Shown here piece after piece: positions 8,211 through 17,118 of a stretch of 64,000 nucleotides of DNA (its first letter is position 1; each line of letters starts with the position of its first letter). Both the position numbers and the translations under genes were made by a program. The DNA lies in NCBI GenBank assembly GCA_964574815.1, contig CAZNPL010000037.1:1-64000 (forward strand), in the 5' to 3' direction. Below the pieces are notes generated by a model. The model made no database searches. It saw nothing but the letters and a program-made list of their open reading frames with translations, and was not told the DNA's origin. The DNA comes from CAZNPL01 sp964574815 (GTDB lineage Bacteria; Planctomycetota; Phycisphaerae; UBA1845).

Positions 8211-10160
8211 TCACAGATCACGAGTTAGACGGAAAGAAAACCCCAATGCCCGAGCCCCCGATTTGGGCGACGGGTCATGCACCACTGCTGCCGACTCGTT
8301 CGCCCGAATCGGGACCGGCGCCGCCGCGTGCTGTCGCTCCGACGGCGGCTCCAATGACGGAACCTGTTCGATCGCCCAGTTGACCTCACTGCCACTGAGG
8401 GCATCCACCATGGGAATGCGCGCCTCCTCCAACCCTTCGTACGGCTCAATCGGGCCCCGCTTGAGCCGCCAGGCCCACGCGAGCAACTTGGGGATTGTCA
8501 GGCACAGCCCGATCTGTCCCACAAACTGATAAAACAAACGCCTCGGTCCGAGAGAAGACACGCGTAATTGCAGGACCGTCCGCAGCGTGTTCAGCGGGTT
8601 GTAAAACGCAGTGTACGCCCGCAACAGGTTCAGTTGCTGGCGCCACGGCCTCGGATGTCCGGATGCGACCACGTGATTACCGTCCTGGAATGCCTGGGGA
8701 ACGTCCCTGTGGCCGACGCGTTTGAATATCGAGCCAGCCACAGCCGCGGGCTCAAAATCGCGCGTCCCGACGGCGGGCCCCAGGTAAGTGCACTGGTACG
8801 ACACGGCTCCGTGATCGAACAGGTAGCGCGCCTGGTTTAACAATCCGGTTAAGTCACCGTTCCGGGAACGCAGCGGTTGGGAATCACTGTGAATCATCAT
8901 CGTCATCGGCTCGATTCCGAGTTCGTGAAGCAGAGCAAAGAGCTCGGTCGTCTTGTTTTCCGTTTGACCCTTGTTCACCAACTCTCCCGTGATGTCTTCA
9001 ATGCCGAAATAGATGGCCGCCAGGCCGCCCGCCTTGGCCAACGGCAAGAGATCGCGATTCTTGTATACGTCGAACTCGGTGGCTTCCGTGTAGAAGCGAA
9101 TACGTTCCGACAGCGTCTCGCCGGAGACTTCGATGCGTGCCAGTTCGGTCATGAGGTCGACGACTGTCTGGCGATCATTAAAGAAGTTGTCATCCGTGCC
9201 GAAAAACTCGGAGATGCCGAATTCCGAGTAGATGTGAGCGATCTCGGCCGCCAACCGTTGAGGGCTCTTGTGACGCCAGGTGCGCTGGTTGACCGCGGGG
9301 ATGGGACAAAACGAGCAATTGAAACGGCAGCCCTGAGTAGCGATCACCGATGCGACAGTCGAGAGTTTGCCAACCCGCTCGGGCGGACAAGGCTTCGCAG
9401 AAAGCGTGCGGCGACGATGAGGAGGCTCGAGCATCCGGTAGCCCGCATCGGGCATGGGCATTTCGTCCAGGTCGCGCACGAGCCTCTGAATGCCGGTATT
9501 TATGGCGAGCGGGGACTCGGCGGGCGCATCGGGCGACAGGTAAGCCAGTCCCGGCACGGATGCCAAGGCACCAGCGAACCGCGCGCTCTCGAACGCATCG
9601 CGCGGGGTCGCAGCGGCAACACGGTTCGTGAGAATCGCGTGCAGCAGGTCCAGCAGCACGAACGCTTCGCCGGTCACGACGCAGTCGGCGCCGACGCCCG
9701 GCTCGGGCCCGAGTTCAAAGAAATCGGCCGGTTCGTAGATGGCCTTGGGCCCCCCGGCCAGAATCAATGGACGGGCGGCACCCATCCGGTACGCGTCCCG
9801 CACCAGTTCGTACGCCCTCTCGGCGTGCACCTGCATGGATGACACCAGCAGGATGTCCAGCGGTCTGCCGTTCAAGCGCATTCGGCTGGGGAGGACGTTC
9901 GGCGACCATTGCTGCAGCACGATGCGTAGATTCGCGAAGCCCGCTTCATGTAACACGTCCCCCAGCAGGCGAACCGAACATGGAGCCATGCGCTTGTCCG
10001 CGTACCAGTAGGGCAGCATGCGAGTCCGGAAATCGAACGCATAGACAATACCGATCCCGACATCATGGGCGTCCCTCAAACTTCGAAGCGCGGCCATACG
10101 CTCTCGGAAGGCTCCGTCCTTCAGATAAACGTCATTGCGCTCGCGCCGAGGCAGCTCCAT
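8211..10160 (-). CDS. B12-binding-type radical SAM protein (first of three)
   Basis: 649 residues, longer than the other two. There is an N-terminal extension of about 90 residues, a cobalamin-binding-type fold (LDILLVSSMQVHAERA; PLILAGGPKAIYEP), then the radical SAM core with its CxxxCxxC in ATQGCRFNCSFCPIP and GISEFFGTDDNFFND. A C-terminal helical region with hydrophobic stretches (FYNPLNTLRTVLQL; GQIGLCLTIPKLLAWAW) could contact membrane. A low-complexity tail of about 50 residues follows. The ATG begins one base after the stop of the A-type carrier-like gene, so the two are almost certainly co-translated. Superfamily membership is secure and the product unknown. The hydrophobic C terminus fits a lipid or isoprenoid substrate better than a soluble one. 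Confidence 0.88.
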   Translation of the reverse strand: MELPRRERNDVYLKDGAFRERMAALRSLRDAHDVGIGIVYAFDFRTRMLPYWYADKRMAPCSVRLLGDVLHEAGFANLRIVLQQWSPNVLPSRMRLNGRPLDILLVSSMQVHAERAYELVRDAYRMGAARPLILAGGPKAIYEPADFFELGPEPGVGADCVVTGEAFVLLDLLHAILTNRVAAATPRDAFESARFAGALASVPGLAYLSPDAPAESPLAINTGIQRLVRDLDEMPMPDAGYRMLEPPHRRRTLSAKPCPPERVGKLSTVASVIATQGCRFNCSFCPIPAVNQRTWRHKSPQRLAAEIAHIYSEFGISEFFGTDDNFFNDRQTVVDLMTELARIEVSGETLSERIRFYTEATEFDVYKNRDLLPLAKAGGLAAIYFGIEDITGELVNKGQTENKTTELFALLHELGIEPMTMMIHSDSQPLRSRNGDLTGLLNQARYLFDHGAVSYQCTYLGPAVGTRDFEPAAVAGSIFKRVGHRDVPQAFQDGNHVVASGHPRPWRQQLNLLRAYTAFYNPLNTLRTVLQLRVSSLGPRRLFYQFVGQIGLCLTIPKLLAWAWRLKRGPIEPYEGLEEARIPMVDALSGSEVNWAIEQVPSLEPPSERQHAAAPVPIRANESAAVVHDPSPKSGARALGFSFRLTRDL

Positions 10161-10161
10161 C

Positions 10162-10449
10162 CTACGATCTCTCTTTGGGCTGGATCTTTCTGAGCATCAG
10201 TCGCGGCCCCGAATCAGTGCTCTTGACATCGAGCGTGACGTTCGTCATTGCCTGCGACACCGCTGCGTTCAGAAGCAGTACGCTTCGACCATCGTGTGCG
10301 AATTCCGTGTCACCCGGACGGGGCTGGTCCAGGCGTAGCTTCCAGCCACCCGCCCTTCGCGTGAATCTTAGAGCCACACCATCGGTGGGCTTCTTTCGCG
10401 CCAGTTTCCTCGACAGGCGATCCAGGGCCGCCATTGTTACCGTGAACAT
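10162..10449 (-). CDS. HesB/IscA-fold small protein lacking cluster cysteines
   Basis: 95 residues. The beginning (MFTVTMAALDRLSRKLA), the middle (ALRFTRRAGGWKLRLDQPRP) and the end (TLDVKSTDSGPRLMLRK) follow the beta-rich A-type Fe-S carrier fold. None of the three cysteines used by IscA/SufA to bind a cluster is present; there is no Cys at all. Cysteine-less relatives of this fold are widespread and have no assigned job. It ends one base before the first radical SAM enzyme. That makes an accessory or chaperone role for an Fe-S enzyme an attractive guess, but it cannot bind a cluster in the usual way. The family call rests on pattern recognition. Confidence 0.5.
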   Translation of the reverse strand: MFTVTMAALDRLSRKLARKKPTDGVALRFTRRAGGWKLRLDQPRPGDTEFAHDGRSVLLLNAAVSQAMTNVTLDVKSTDSGPRLMLRKIQPKERS

Positions 10450-10510
10450 ATTTCACCATCCGTTCGTTCAACGTCGTGGACGTCACACGCGGCGCGGCAT
10501 TGGGCGAATG

Positions 10511-10954
10511 TCACTCGCTCGTCCCGCCGCGGGCATCGTCCCACCTTCTCAGTTTTTCTGCCGTTCCCGCCGGGCCCGGGTCGCGTCCACTCCATGTGCC
10601 CCCAGGCACGGCATGGGCGAGTGAGAACACCTGCACAACCGTGCCGGTCGACGTATCGAAATCCGCCGTCGCTTCACGCACATCAACGCCGGTGATTTGC
10701 CTGATCTCCTGTCGCAACGGTTCGGAAGACGCAGTGAACAGAAATCGATGAAGCTTCCGCATTTGGGCGGCGCCTTCCGGGCTCTTGGCCAGCGCCGTCT
10801 CGGCTGGCGACAGCGTTTCACGCAGCGTGATGACCACCGTGTCGTCGCCTAGGACGACGATGGCCGAACCGGGCAGCCTGCCCGTTGTGTAGAGCTCGAA
10901 AGCCCAGGCGGCCTGGGCGATCTGCTGCGCCTTGCTCGAATCGGACTTGTCCAT
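10511..10954 (-). CDS. MpsC-family protein (DUF2294), divergent paralogue 1
   Basis: 147 residues starting at MDKSDSSKAQQIAQAAW. The central pattern (LPGSAIVVLGDDTVVITLRETLSPAETALAKS, then HRFLFTASSEPLRQEIRQITGVDV) matches the DUF2294/MpsC family, named for a component of a Na+-translocating membrane-potential system in staphylococci. The family is small and soluble. The C terminus is extended by a Gly/Arg-rich tail of about 30 residues not shared with the paralogue at 11333. The frame is open upstream to 11125, but that stretch forms strong RNA hairpins and is better read as an untranslated leader. It is 61 bases upstream of the carrier-like gene, so it may be the first gene of the radical SAM operon. 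Confidence 0.7.
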   Translation of the reverse strand: MDKSDSSKAQQIAQAAWAFELYTTGRLPGSAIVVLGDDTVVITLRETLSPAETALAKSPEGAAQMRKLHRFLFTASSEPLRQEIRQITGVDVREATADFDTSTGTVVQVFSLAHAVPGGTWSGRDPGPAGTAEKLRRWDDARGGTSE

Positions 10955-11000
10955 CAGCTTCGTCCCTGGGGTTGCGGTGACGCCGCGTCGCTCCGAACAC

Positions 11001-11081
11001 AAAAAAGCCGACGTGGCCAAACACCCGCAGGCGCTCCACCACGTCGGCTTACTCTTCAACGAGCCCCCCGGCAAAGCCGGG
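11001..11081 (-). promoter_or_regulatory. Structured 5' leader with intrinsic terminator (possible attenuator or riboswitch)
   Basis: Read on the minus strand, a CCCGGC-TTT-GCCGGG hairpin (11067-11081) is followed by a 12-bp perfect stem, AAGCCGACGTGG/CCACGTCGGCTT (11005-11016 with 11039-11050), and a T6 tract (11001-11006). This is a textbook rho-independent terminator. It ends about 47 bases before the ATG of the MpsC-like gene. No minus-strand gene lies upstream, since the next gene runs the other way, so it is best explained as a regulated leader. The ligand class is not recognised. Confidence 0.55.
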
Positions 11082-11332
11082 TTGCCCTTCATCAAGTCAT
11101 CCGAGATCAGCCCCGCCGCGTTCATGTCGGTGCTGCGGCGGCATTCATTACTGTATTCTACATCGTCGGCTCGCCGGGGGTAGCGGGATTCCTCGAAATT
11201 GGGTAGATTCTTCGTCCGGTTTTCGGCGCCCTGCTGTGCAGACTGCCGGCATGCGAGTTTTCAGGTTTAGCGGAATTGCAGTGCTTGGCCCGCAACGCGT
11301 CGCACGCTGGGCCGGACACGGCGGAGCTCACG

Positions 11333-11719
11333 ATGAAGACCCAGGGAGAAATCGAAGCTGCCATTTGCGAGGGCATCAGGCGTTTTGAACAGGAGTTCAT
11401 GGGCCGCGGCCCAACGGACATACACTCTCACTTGATCGAAGACCTCGTCATCATCCGCCTCCAGGGCGTTCTGACCGCGGCCGAACAGCAGTTGGCAGCC
11501 TCGTCGCCGACCGAGAGAGGCAGAGGCCTGCTGAAACAAGTCAGGATCCAGCTGGTTGAAACGGCCCGTCCGGTCTTGGAATCGATGGTCAAGAAGGTCA
11601 CGGGCACTGAAGTCGTGAGTCTGCACCACGACATCAGCACCGTCACCGGTGAAGAAGTCGTGATCTTCACCCTGACCGAATCCCCCCTCGTCCGCGAGAA
11701 AAAGGCGAAGAAAAGCTAA
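11333..11719 (+). CDS. MpsC-family protein (DUF2294), divergent paralogue 2
   Basis: 128 residues; the ATG at 11333 has GGAG seven bases upstream. It is a compact DUF2294/MpsC protein: IRRFEQEFMGRGPTDIHSHL, EDLVIIRLQGVLTAAEQQLA, RPVLESMVKKVTGTEVVSL and VVIFTLTESP follow the family order end to end, and this is the more canonical of the two copies. It is transcribed divergently from the other copy across a control region of about 380 bases. In the only studied case MpsC works with two membrane partners (MpsA/MpsB); neither is visible here, so the function in this organism is open. The tail is Lys-rich (REKKAKKS). Confidence 0.85.
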   Translation: MKTQGEIEAAICEGIRRFEQEFMGRGPTDIHSHLIEDLVIIRLQGVLTAAEQQLAASSPTERGRGLLKQVRIQLVETARPVLESMVKKVTGTEVVSLHHDISTVTGEEVVIFTLTESPLVREKKAKKS

Positions 11720-11845
11720 TCGCCCTCTTCAGGCCCAGAGTGCGCTGCACCACGTCTGTGAACAAAGCAAATGGGTTTGCTCTTCAGCAACCCTTCCCCA
11801 CGTGCCCGATGCGAGTGCACGGTTTGGCGTATGCTTGGCGCGGCG

Positions 11846-12076
11846 TCAGCCCCCCGTAATGCGCGGTTCTTTTAGGTCTGTGCCGTCCAGCGGGCCGATC
11901 TCCTCCCGGTTCAACGGGACGTCCGCGCCCTCGGAGGGCGTAGACAAAGCTTGCCGATGACACTCCAGCCGGCGTTCGCGCTTTTCAGCCGCCTTCTGCG
12001 ATTTCTTGAGTTCACGTTGCCGTTTCTCGAATTCGCGCTCGCGTTTACGAGCCGACGTTCTTGCCTTCCTGCCCAT
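11846..12076 (-). CDS. Small basic coiled-coil protein
   Basis: 76 residues, with residues 1-45 extremely rich in Arg, Lys and Glu (REREFEKRQRELKKSQ) and likely one continuous helix. The second half is acidic and Pro/Gly-containing. Short proteins beginning Met-Gly-Arg-Lys with this composition recur in many bacteria without a known function. The ATG at 12076 has GGA about 12 bases upstream. Nucleic-acid association is plausible from the charge but not shown. Confidence 0.55.
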   Translation of the reverse strand: MGRKARTSARKREREFEKRQRELKKSQKAAEKRERRLECHRQALSTPSEGADVPLNREEIGPLDGTDLKEPRITGG

Positions 12077-12356
12077 ACCAAGTTCGTTCCTTTCGGCCGT
12101 TCGGTGCGCGTGATACTCAGCACCGCGAGCATCCTACTCGCACCATGGATGCCGACGGCATAACGCCCAGCTTCGTCAGGCTAACTCTGCATCATGGAGA
12201 CGCCTTCTGTTGCCGATCCAACTCCGTTCCAGCCCGCATTGAGCATCTGCGCGAGACGCGCGCCGGCCGCTTCTGTTACGGTAAGCATGCCGAGCTCCCT
12301 CGTAGCGAATTGCGCGTTTGAGGTTCGGGTGCCGCGCGATGCGGGAAACGACGTGC

Positions 12357-12647
12357 TTACCAGCGCCCGCGGCGTCCACCGCCACCGCCACCCCCTGCGG
12401 GGCGAGGTTTGGCTTCGTTCACCTTGATCGTGCGGCCACCAAACTCCTTGCCATCCAGGGCCGCGATGGCCGCTCCGGCCTCCGCATCCGAGTTCATTTC
12501 GACGAAGCCAAAGCCCTTGCTCTGGCCCGTCATCCGATCTGTGATCACGTCGATGCTGTCCACGGTGCCGTGGCACGCAAACAGTTGCTCAAGGTCCGGA
12601 ACGCAGACGTCGTAGCCGAGGTTTCCAACATACAACTTCCTACCCAT
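12357..12647 (-). CDS. RRM RNA-binding protein with Gly/Arg-rich tail
   Basis: 96 residues forming one RNA recognition motif. RNP2 is KLYVGNL near the N terminus and RNP1 is KGFGFVEM near residue 48; the fold is complete (LFACHGTVDSIDVITDRMTG between them; AAIAALDGKEFGGRTIKVNEA after). The tail is a short Gly run followed by RRGRW, like cyanobacterial Rbp cold-induced proteins. Two consecutive ATGs occur; the second (12647) is preferred because AGGAG is seven bases away. Such proteins bind single-stranded RNA and often respond to cold. The upstream stretch can form a CACCCC-CATTC-GGGGTG hairpin that might sit in its leader. Confidence 0.92.
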   Translation of the reverse strand: MGRKLYVGNLGYDVCVPDLEQLFACHGTVDSIDVITDRMTGQSKGFGFVEMNSDAEAGAAIAALDGKEFGGRTIKVNEAKPRPAGGGGGGGRRGRW

Positions 12648-12650
12648 CAT

Positions 12651-13081
12651 AAATCTCCTGGAGGGACCGACGAGCCAGTTCCAACCGCCTTGGCATACGC
12701 GCGACCACGACGCAACGACAAACCGCACCCCCATTCGGGGTGGGGCTTTCACGTGCGGCGCTGCGAGACAAACGTCTGTTCCTGTCGAGGGCACCAGACG
12801 AACATCGGGCAAGCGTATCTGAGGTCAGATGGACCTGGATTCTCGGGCTCTCTGAACTTTCTGCGGCGATGGCCGCACTTCGTTTGCCTGGCGCTAACGA
12901 ACACGGACAGCAACATGCCGTCCTCAACGGCGCCAAGGCTTCATTCGAGCCTCAGTGACCAGTCCTAATCGGGAGAGTGCACCCACGACCGCGGGCAAAT
13001 CCTCAGGATGGGGATCAATCATCGAAGATCGCTACTTGAAGAAATAGTACGCGGACGCGGCCAGCTTGACAAGTGGACTCG
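12651..13081 (-). other. Intergenic stretch, no supported gene
   Basis: It holds the upstream region of the RRM gene, including a short hairpin (CACCCC/GGGGTG, near 12728-12745). No frame shows convincing coding signal or start site. Confidence 0.5.
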
Positions 13082-13394
13082 TCACTTTTTCTCGCCCGGC
13101 TTGAGATTCCCGCCCTCTCTGGGAGCGGGAACGCCGTTGAGCAGATACTCACACTTGAACGCCGTACGGGGAGATCTTTCCCTTCCTCCACCAGTCCGGG
13201 AGCCGGGCCGACAGGCCGCTGTCCTCCAATTGCCGGCGTTCGACGAAGCCTGCGGCTACTATGACACAGCAACCCGGCAGGAAATCCACCGCGGGCTGGA
13301 GAGTCTCGGCTACTTGACCGCGAAACTCAAGAATATGGACGGCTGGTGACTGGGTCGGTGTCGCCTCGGCGAATGCCATTTGTCGCTGCAGCAC
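13082..13394 (-). pseudogene. Unrecognised gene with apparent +1 frameshift
   Basis: Reading the minus strand, a frame with strongly GC-biased third codon positions runs from about 13394 to a TGA at 13149. It includes HILEFRGQVAETLQPAVDF and LPDWWRKGKISPYGV. At 13155-13160 an equally coding-like reading continues in the next frame as FKCEYLLNGVPAP and NLKPGEKK to a stop at 13082. Joined, this gives a protein of about 100 residues. Either one base was lost or gained, making this a pseudogene or a base-calling error, or the shift is programmed. No family is recognised. Start options are GTG 13394 and ATG 13379, neither with a good ribosome site, so the 5' end may also be missing. Confidence 0.4.
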
Positions 13395-13531
13395 GGCCGA
13401 TTTGGGCTGACACTCGCCGAATCATCAAGATCCCGTATGCTATTGCATTGCAGGTTCCAAACGTCGGGTGAACCCACCCTAGCTTCGGCAGGAAGCGGCC
13501 ATGGCTTGGGGCATGAACAGAAGGTGCAGTG

Positions 13532-14701
13532 ATGGTTTCCATGGCAAGACACAAGCGCGCCGCATCAAGCGATGAGAGTACCGTCGTTCGGCAACCCGCT
13601 GAGCACTTGTATCGAGACGAGCTTTCCGCTCTGGCCGAGCACGATCCGTATCCCAAGCCATTCGGCTGGCAGCTATCGCCGCTTGCGGTACGCGCTTTCA
13701 TTCTCGGCACTGGACGCGATGACGTTGCCAAGTGGGCCGGCAGGAAAACCAAGGCCGGCATGGTCATCGAGCGGAAGTTTTACGGTGATGACGTCCTGAT
13801 AGACCGGTGCATCGTGACTCTGATGGGTAATCGCGGCTTGATGCTCGTTGGCGAGCCCGGCACGGCGAAGAGCATGCTCTCCGAGCTTCTCGCTGCCGCC
13901 GTCTCGGGCGTTTCCACGAACACGATCCAGGGTACCGCCGGAACGACCGAAGACCAGATCAAGTACTCCTGGAATTACGCTCTGCTGCTGGCCGAGGGGC
14001 CAAGCCTCGGCGCCCTCGTGCAAGCGCCGTTGTATGTTGGAATGAACGAAGGACGAGTTGTTCGTTTCGAGGAGATCACGCGTTGTCCACCTGAGATCCA
14101 GGATGCACTGGTATCCGTATTGTCGGAGAAACTCCTGCTTGTACCCGAGTTGGAGGGAGATGAGCGTCTGCTCTTCGCGGCGCCGGGCTTCAACGTCATC
14201 GCAACGGCCAACACGAGAGACCGCGGCGTACACGAAATGTCGTCGGCGCTGAAGCGCCGATTCAACTTCGAAACAGTCCACCCGATTCGAGAGCTGAAGC
14301 TCGAAGTTGACCTTGTGAAGCGTGAAACCGAACGATTGCTCAACGAGTCCCACGCTCCCGTCACGTGCCGACCCGAGGTTGTTGAGTTGCTCGTGACGAC
14401 CTTTCAGGACTTGCGTGAGGGGCGGACGGCTGAGGGGATTCAGGTCGAGAAGCCGACCGCAGTGATGTCGACCGCGGAGGCGGTGGCGGTCGGCCTCTCG
14501 GCAGGGCTGCACACGTTCTATTACAGCGATAAGAAACTTGACCCCGCCACCATCGCTCGTCACCTTGCCGGTACCGTCATGAAGGATAATCCGGACGACC
14601 TCAAGAAGCTTCGGCACTATTTCGACACCGTGGTGCGGAAACGAGCGGAATCCGGCGGCGTATGGAATCAATACTTCAAAGCCAAACGAGCACTGAGCTA
14701 G
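13532..14701 (+). CDS. MoxR-type AAA+ ATPase (YehL-like)
   Basis: 389 residues from the ATG at 13532 (AAGGTG five bases upstream). The AAA+ signatures are clear: Walker A GEPGTAKSML, Walker B region VVRFEEIT followed by PPEIQDALVSVLSEK, sensor-1 region IATANTRDRG, and an arginine-finger-like SALKRRFNFETV. A C-terminal lid domain follows. MoxR ATPases act as chaperone-like remodelers working with VWA-domain partners; here a VWA gene lies two genes downstream. With the next three genes this forms the same gene set as E. coli yehL-yehM-yehP-yehQ. Walker B carries Glu-Glu instead of Asp-Glu, which occurs in MoxR proteins. Confidence is high for the family; the biological role of the operon type is unestablished. 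Confidence 0.9.
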   Translation: MVSMARHKRAASSDESTVVRQPAEHLYRDELSALAEHDPYPKPFGWQLSPLAVRAFILGTGRDDVAKWAGRKTKAGMVIERKFYGDDVLIDRCIVTLMGNRGLMLVGEPGTAKSMLSELLAAAVSGVSTNTIQGTAGTTEDQIKYSWNYALLLAEGPSLGALVQAPLYVGMNEGRVVRFEEITRCPPEIQDALVSVLSEKLLLVPELEGDERLLFAAPGFNVIATANTRDRGVHEMSSALKRRFNFETVHPIRELKLEVDLVKRETERLLNESHAPVTCRPEVVELLVTTFQDLREGRTAEGIQVEKPTAVMSTAEAVAVGLSAGLHTFYYSDKKLDPATIARHLAGTVMKDNPDDLKKLRHYFDTVVRKRAESGGVWNQYFKAKRALS

Positions 14702-14754
14702 GCAAGCGCCGGCGCCCGGACCGAGGACGTGGGCCGGCGGGGCTTGCCGCTGCC

Positions 14755-17118
14755 ATGACGGCGGATGAGTTTGCGGCGCCGACCACCCCGGACCTAAGAG
14801 CGCGCGTCGTGTACTTTCCTGTCCGACACCACAGTCCCGCCTGTGCCCATCATGTGGCGTCACTGATTCGCACCCTACGTCCGAGTGCCGTGCTCATCGA
14901 GGGACCACGCGACGCCACACCTCTGATCCCCCTGCTGTTGCGACCGGAAACAAGGTGCCCGGTAGCGATTTACACCACGTACGTGGATCGCGCGAATAAG
15001 GAAGCGCCGCGCCGTCACGCCGCGTACTATCCGCTATGCGACTACTCGCCGGAGCTGGTTGCGCTGCGCGCGGCAGATGAAGTCGGTGCCTCGGCGAAGT
15101 TCATCGATCTGACGTTCCCGGAGATGGTGCGGGCCGGTCGCATCGGCGAGGACGACAGGGCGCAGAGCCTCTTCGACGAACATGCCCTGACACACAGCCA
15201 TTTCCTGAAAGCAGTCTGCCAGCGGACGGGCGCGCGAGATCCGGATGAGTTGTGGGACCATCTATACGAGGTCGAATACGAAACCGTATCCGTCGAAGTG
15301 TTCATGCGGGCGGTTTCGACCTATTGCGCCCTGGCGCGGCACGACCAGACGCCCGAAGCACTGGCCGCCGACGGCACGTTGGCCAGAGAGCAGGCCATGG
15401 CTGCGGCGGTTGCGCAGGAAGATGGCGATCGAATCCTGGTTGTAACAGGGGGATTCCACACGGTTGCTCTTCCGACCACGGTGCCGGCCATGCCGCCGCG
15501 CGTAGAGGCGGCCGAGAAGGATGCCCTTGTCGTACTGATGCGGTATGGATTCGAGCAGCTCGATCGACTGAACGGTTACGCGTCCGGTATGCCGGCCCCT
15601 GATTTCTATCAGCGACGTTGGGATGGCGGGGAGGTCGGGCAAATCCTCGTCGAACTCGGCCGGCGTTGCCGACAGAGACGCATCGAACTCTCGGTGGCCG
15701 ATGAGATCGCAGCGCTCGATCACTGCCGCCTGCTGGCGAGTTTGCGAGGCCACTCGCAACCATCCCGCGAGGACGTGCTCGACGCGATCCGTGCATGCTT
15801 TATCAAGGGGACCGTCGATATCGAGGGTGTCCTGGTTCTCGCCCTCGCGCGACAGCTTCTCGCGGGCAACTCGGTGGGTAGTGTTCCGCCGGACGCGGGG
15901 CAGCCCCCCATCGTCGAGGACTTCCGCGTGACCGCTCGGCGCCTCACGCTGGATCTGGATCGGATCGAAGCGAGAGAGACTGCGCTGGACCTCTATCGTA
16001 AAACGCGCCACCGGGAGTTGTCGCGGTTCTTCTATCGCCTGGCGTTCTTGGACGTACCCTTCGCAGACCTGGTTCGCGGCCCGGATTTCGTGCGCGGCGT
16101 CGGGCTGGAACGTGTTCAGGAAGTTTGGAAGTACCACTGGTCACCGGCAGCAGAGTCTGCCCTGATCGAGCGAAGCGTCTATGGCGCCAGCGTGGAGGAA
16201 GCTGCGGCCTCTCTGCTGCTCGAGCGCTTCGCGCAGGCCGAGCTGAAAGGGCAAGGCCGCCGCGCCGACGTTGCGACGCACCTCCTGCTTGAAGCCTGCC
16301 AGATGGGCCTGCACAGGCATACGCAAGACCTGTTCGAGCAGACTCGCGACCTGGTGGCCGAGGACTCCGATTTTGTTTCCCTCATCACCGCGGTTGAGAC
16401 GCTATTGATGCTGCACTTGTCGCGGGAGCCGCTGGAAGCCCACGGCCTGATCGGAGTCACCCTACTGGCAGGGCAAGCGTATAATCGGGCAATCTACGTT
16501 CTGCCGCAGTTGGCCGCAACGCCGGATGATCAAACGGAGACCGTGCTCGATGCGTTAAATGCGATGGCACAGTCGGCCACGACGCTCGACGAGTCGGAGG
16601 GACAGCGGGAGGCTCGCCACACCGGGCTTCAGGAAATCGCCGAAACGGCGGGGGGTAACGCTGCGTTGCGAGGTGCCGCCGCGGGGACGCTTCACGCCGA
16701 CGGCGCCATGTCTGTCTTAGAGTTGGTGCGGCACCTTCGCGGTCACCTGCTTGGCGCGGCCGCTTCCGACGGTCCGGCGTTTCTGCGCGGGCTGATGCGG
16801 ACGGCACGGAGCGTTCTCTGGCGCGCCCCTGCTGCCATCGATGCCGTTCACGAGGTGTTGCGATCCTGGACAGAGGACCAGTTCGTCAGCCAGGTGCCGA
16901 ACATGCGACTTGCGTTCGCCGACCTGACTCCGCGGGAGTGTGACGAGTTGGCGGCCTGTGTCGCGCGCCGGTTCGGCATTCAACCGCCGCGCGCCGCAGT
17001 CTCCGGAGCGTTCTCGGAATCCGATCTGCTGTTGGCAATCGACATCGAAGCTCGTTTGAAGCGCGCACTGCAGCGTGACGGACTCGACACCCTTGCGGAT
17101 TCGGAGAGTGGAGCATGA
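14755..17118 (+). CDS. DUF5682-family protein (YehM-like)
   Basis: About 787 residues. The start was set at the ATG before TADEFAAPTTPDLRARVVYF; an in-frame ATG at 14662 would overlap the ATPase gene by 40 bases and cannot be excluded. The family begins at VVYFPVRHHSPACAHH, and LRPSAVLIEGPRDAT and VVTGGFHTVALPT are also recognisable landmarks. The large remainder is alpha-helical. Clustered His residues near the N terminus could suit metal binding or catalysis. DUF5682 proteins are nearly always encoded between a MoxR ATPase and a VWA protein, exactly as here, and are presumed clients or effectors of that pair. The stop codon overlaps the next start (ATGA). Confidence 0.85.
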   Translation: MTADEFAAPTTPDLRARVVYFPVRHHSPACAHHVASLIRTLRPSAVLIEGPRDATPLIPLLLRPETRCPVAIYTTYVDRANKEAPRRHAAYYPLCDYSPELVALRAADEVGASAKFIDLTFPEMVRAGRIGEDDRAQSLFDEHALTHSHFLKAVCQRTGARDPDELWDHLYEVEYETVSVEVFMRAVSTYCALARHDQTPEALAADGTLAREQAMAAAVAQEDGDRILVVTGGFHTVALPTTVPAMPPRVEAAEKDALVVLMRYGFEQLDRLNGYASGMPAPDFYQRRWDGGEVGQILVELGRRCRQRRIELSVADEIAALDHCRLLASLRGHSQPSREDVLDAIRACFIKGTVDIEGVLVLALARQLLAGNSVGSVPPDAGQPPIVEDFRVTARRLTLDLDRIEARETALDLYRKTRHRELSRFFYRLAFLDVPFADLVRGPDFVRGVGLERVQEVWKYHWSPAAESALIERSVYGASVEEAAASLLLERFAQAELKGQGRRADVATHLLLEACQMGLHRHTQDLFEQTRDLVAEDSDFVSLITAVETLLMLHLSREPLEAHGLIGVTLLAGQAYNRAIYVLPQLAATPDDQTETVLDALNAMAQSATTLDESEGQREARHTGLQEIAETAGGNAALRGAAAGTLHADGAMSVLELVRHLRGHLLGAAASDGPAFLRGLMRTARSVLWRAPAAIDAVHEVLRSWTEDQFVSQVPNMRLAFADLTPRECDELAACVARRFGIQPPRAAVSGAFSESDLLLAIDIEARLKRALQRDGLDTLADSESGA

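Noticed and set aside
10955..11125. N-terminal extension of the MpsC-like gene (57 residues)
   Set aside because: The sequence is fully occupied by hairpins with a terminator and does not match the family; the ATG at 10954 matches.
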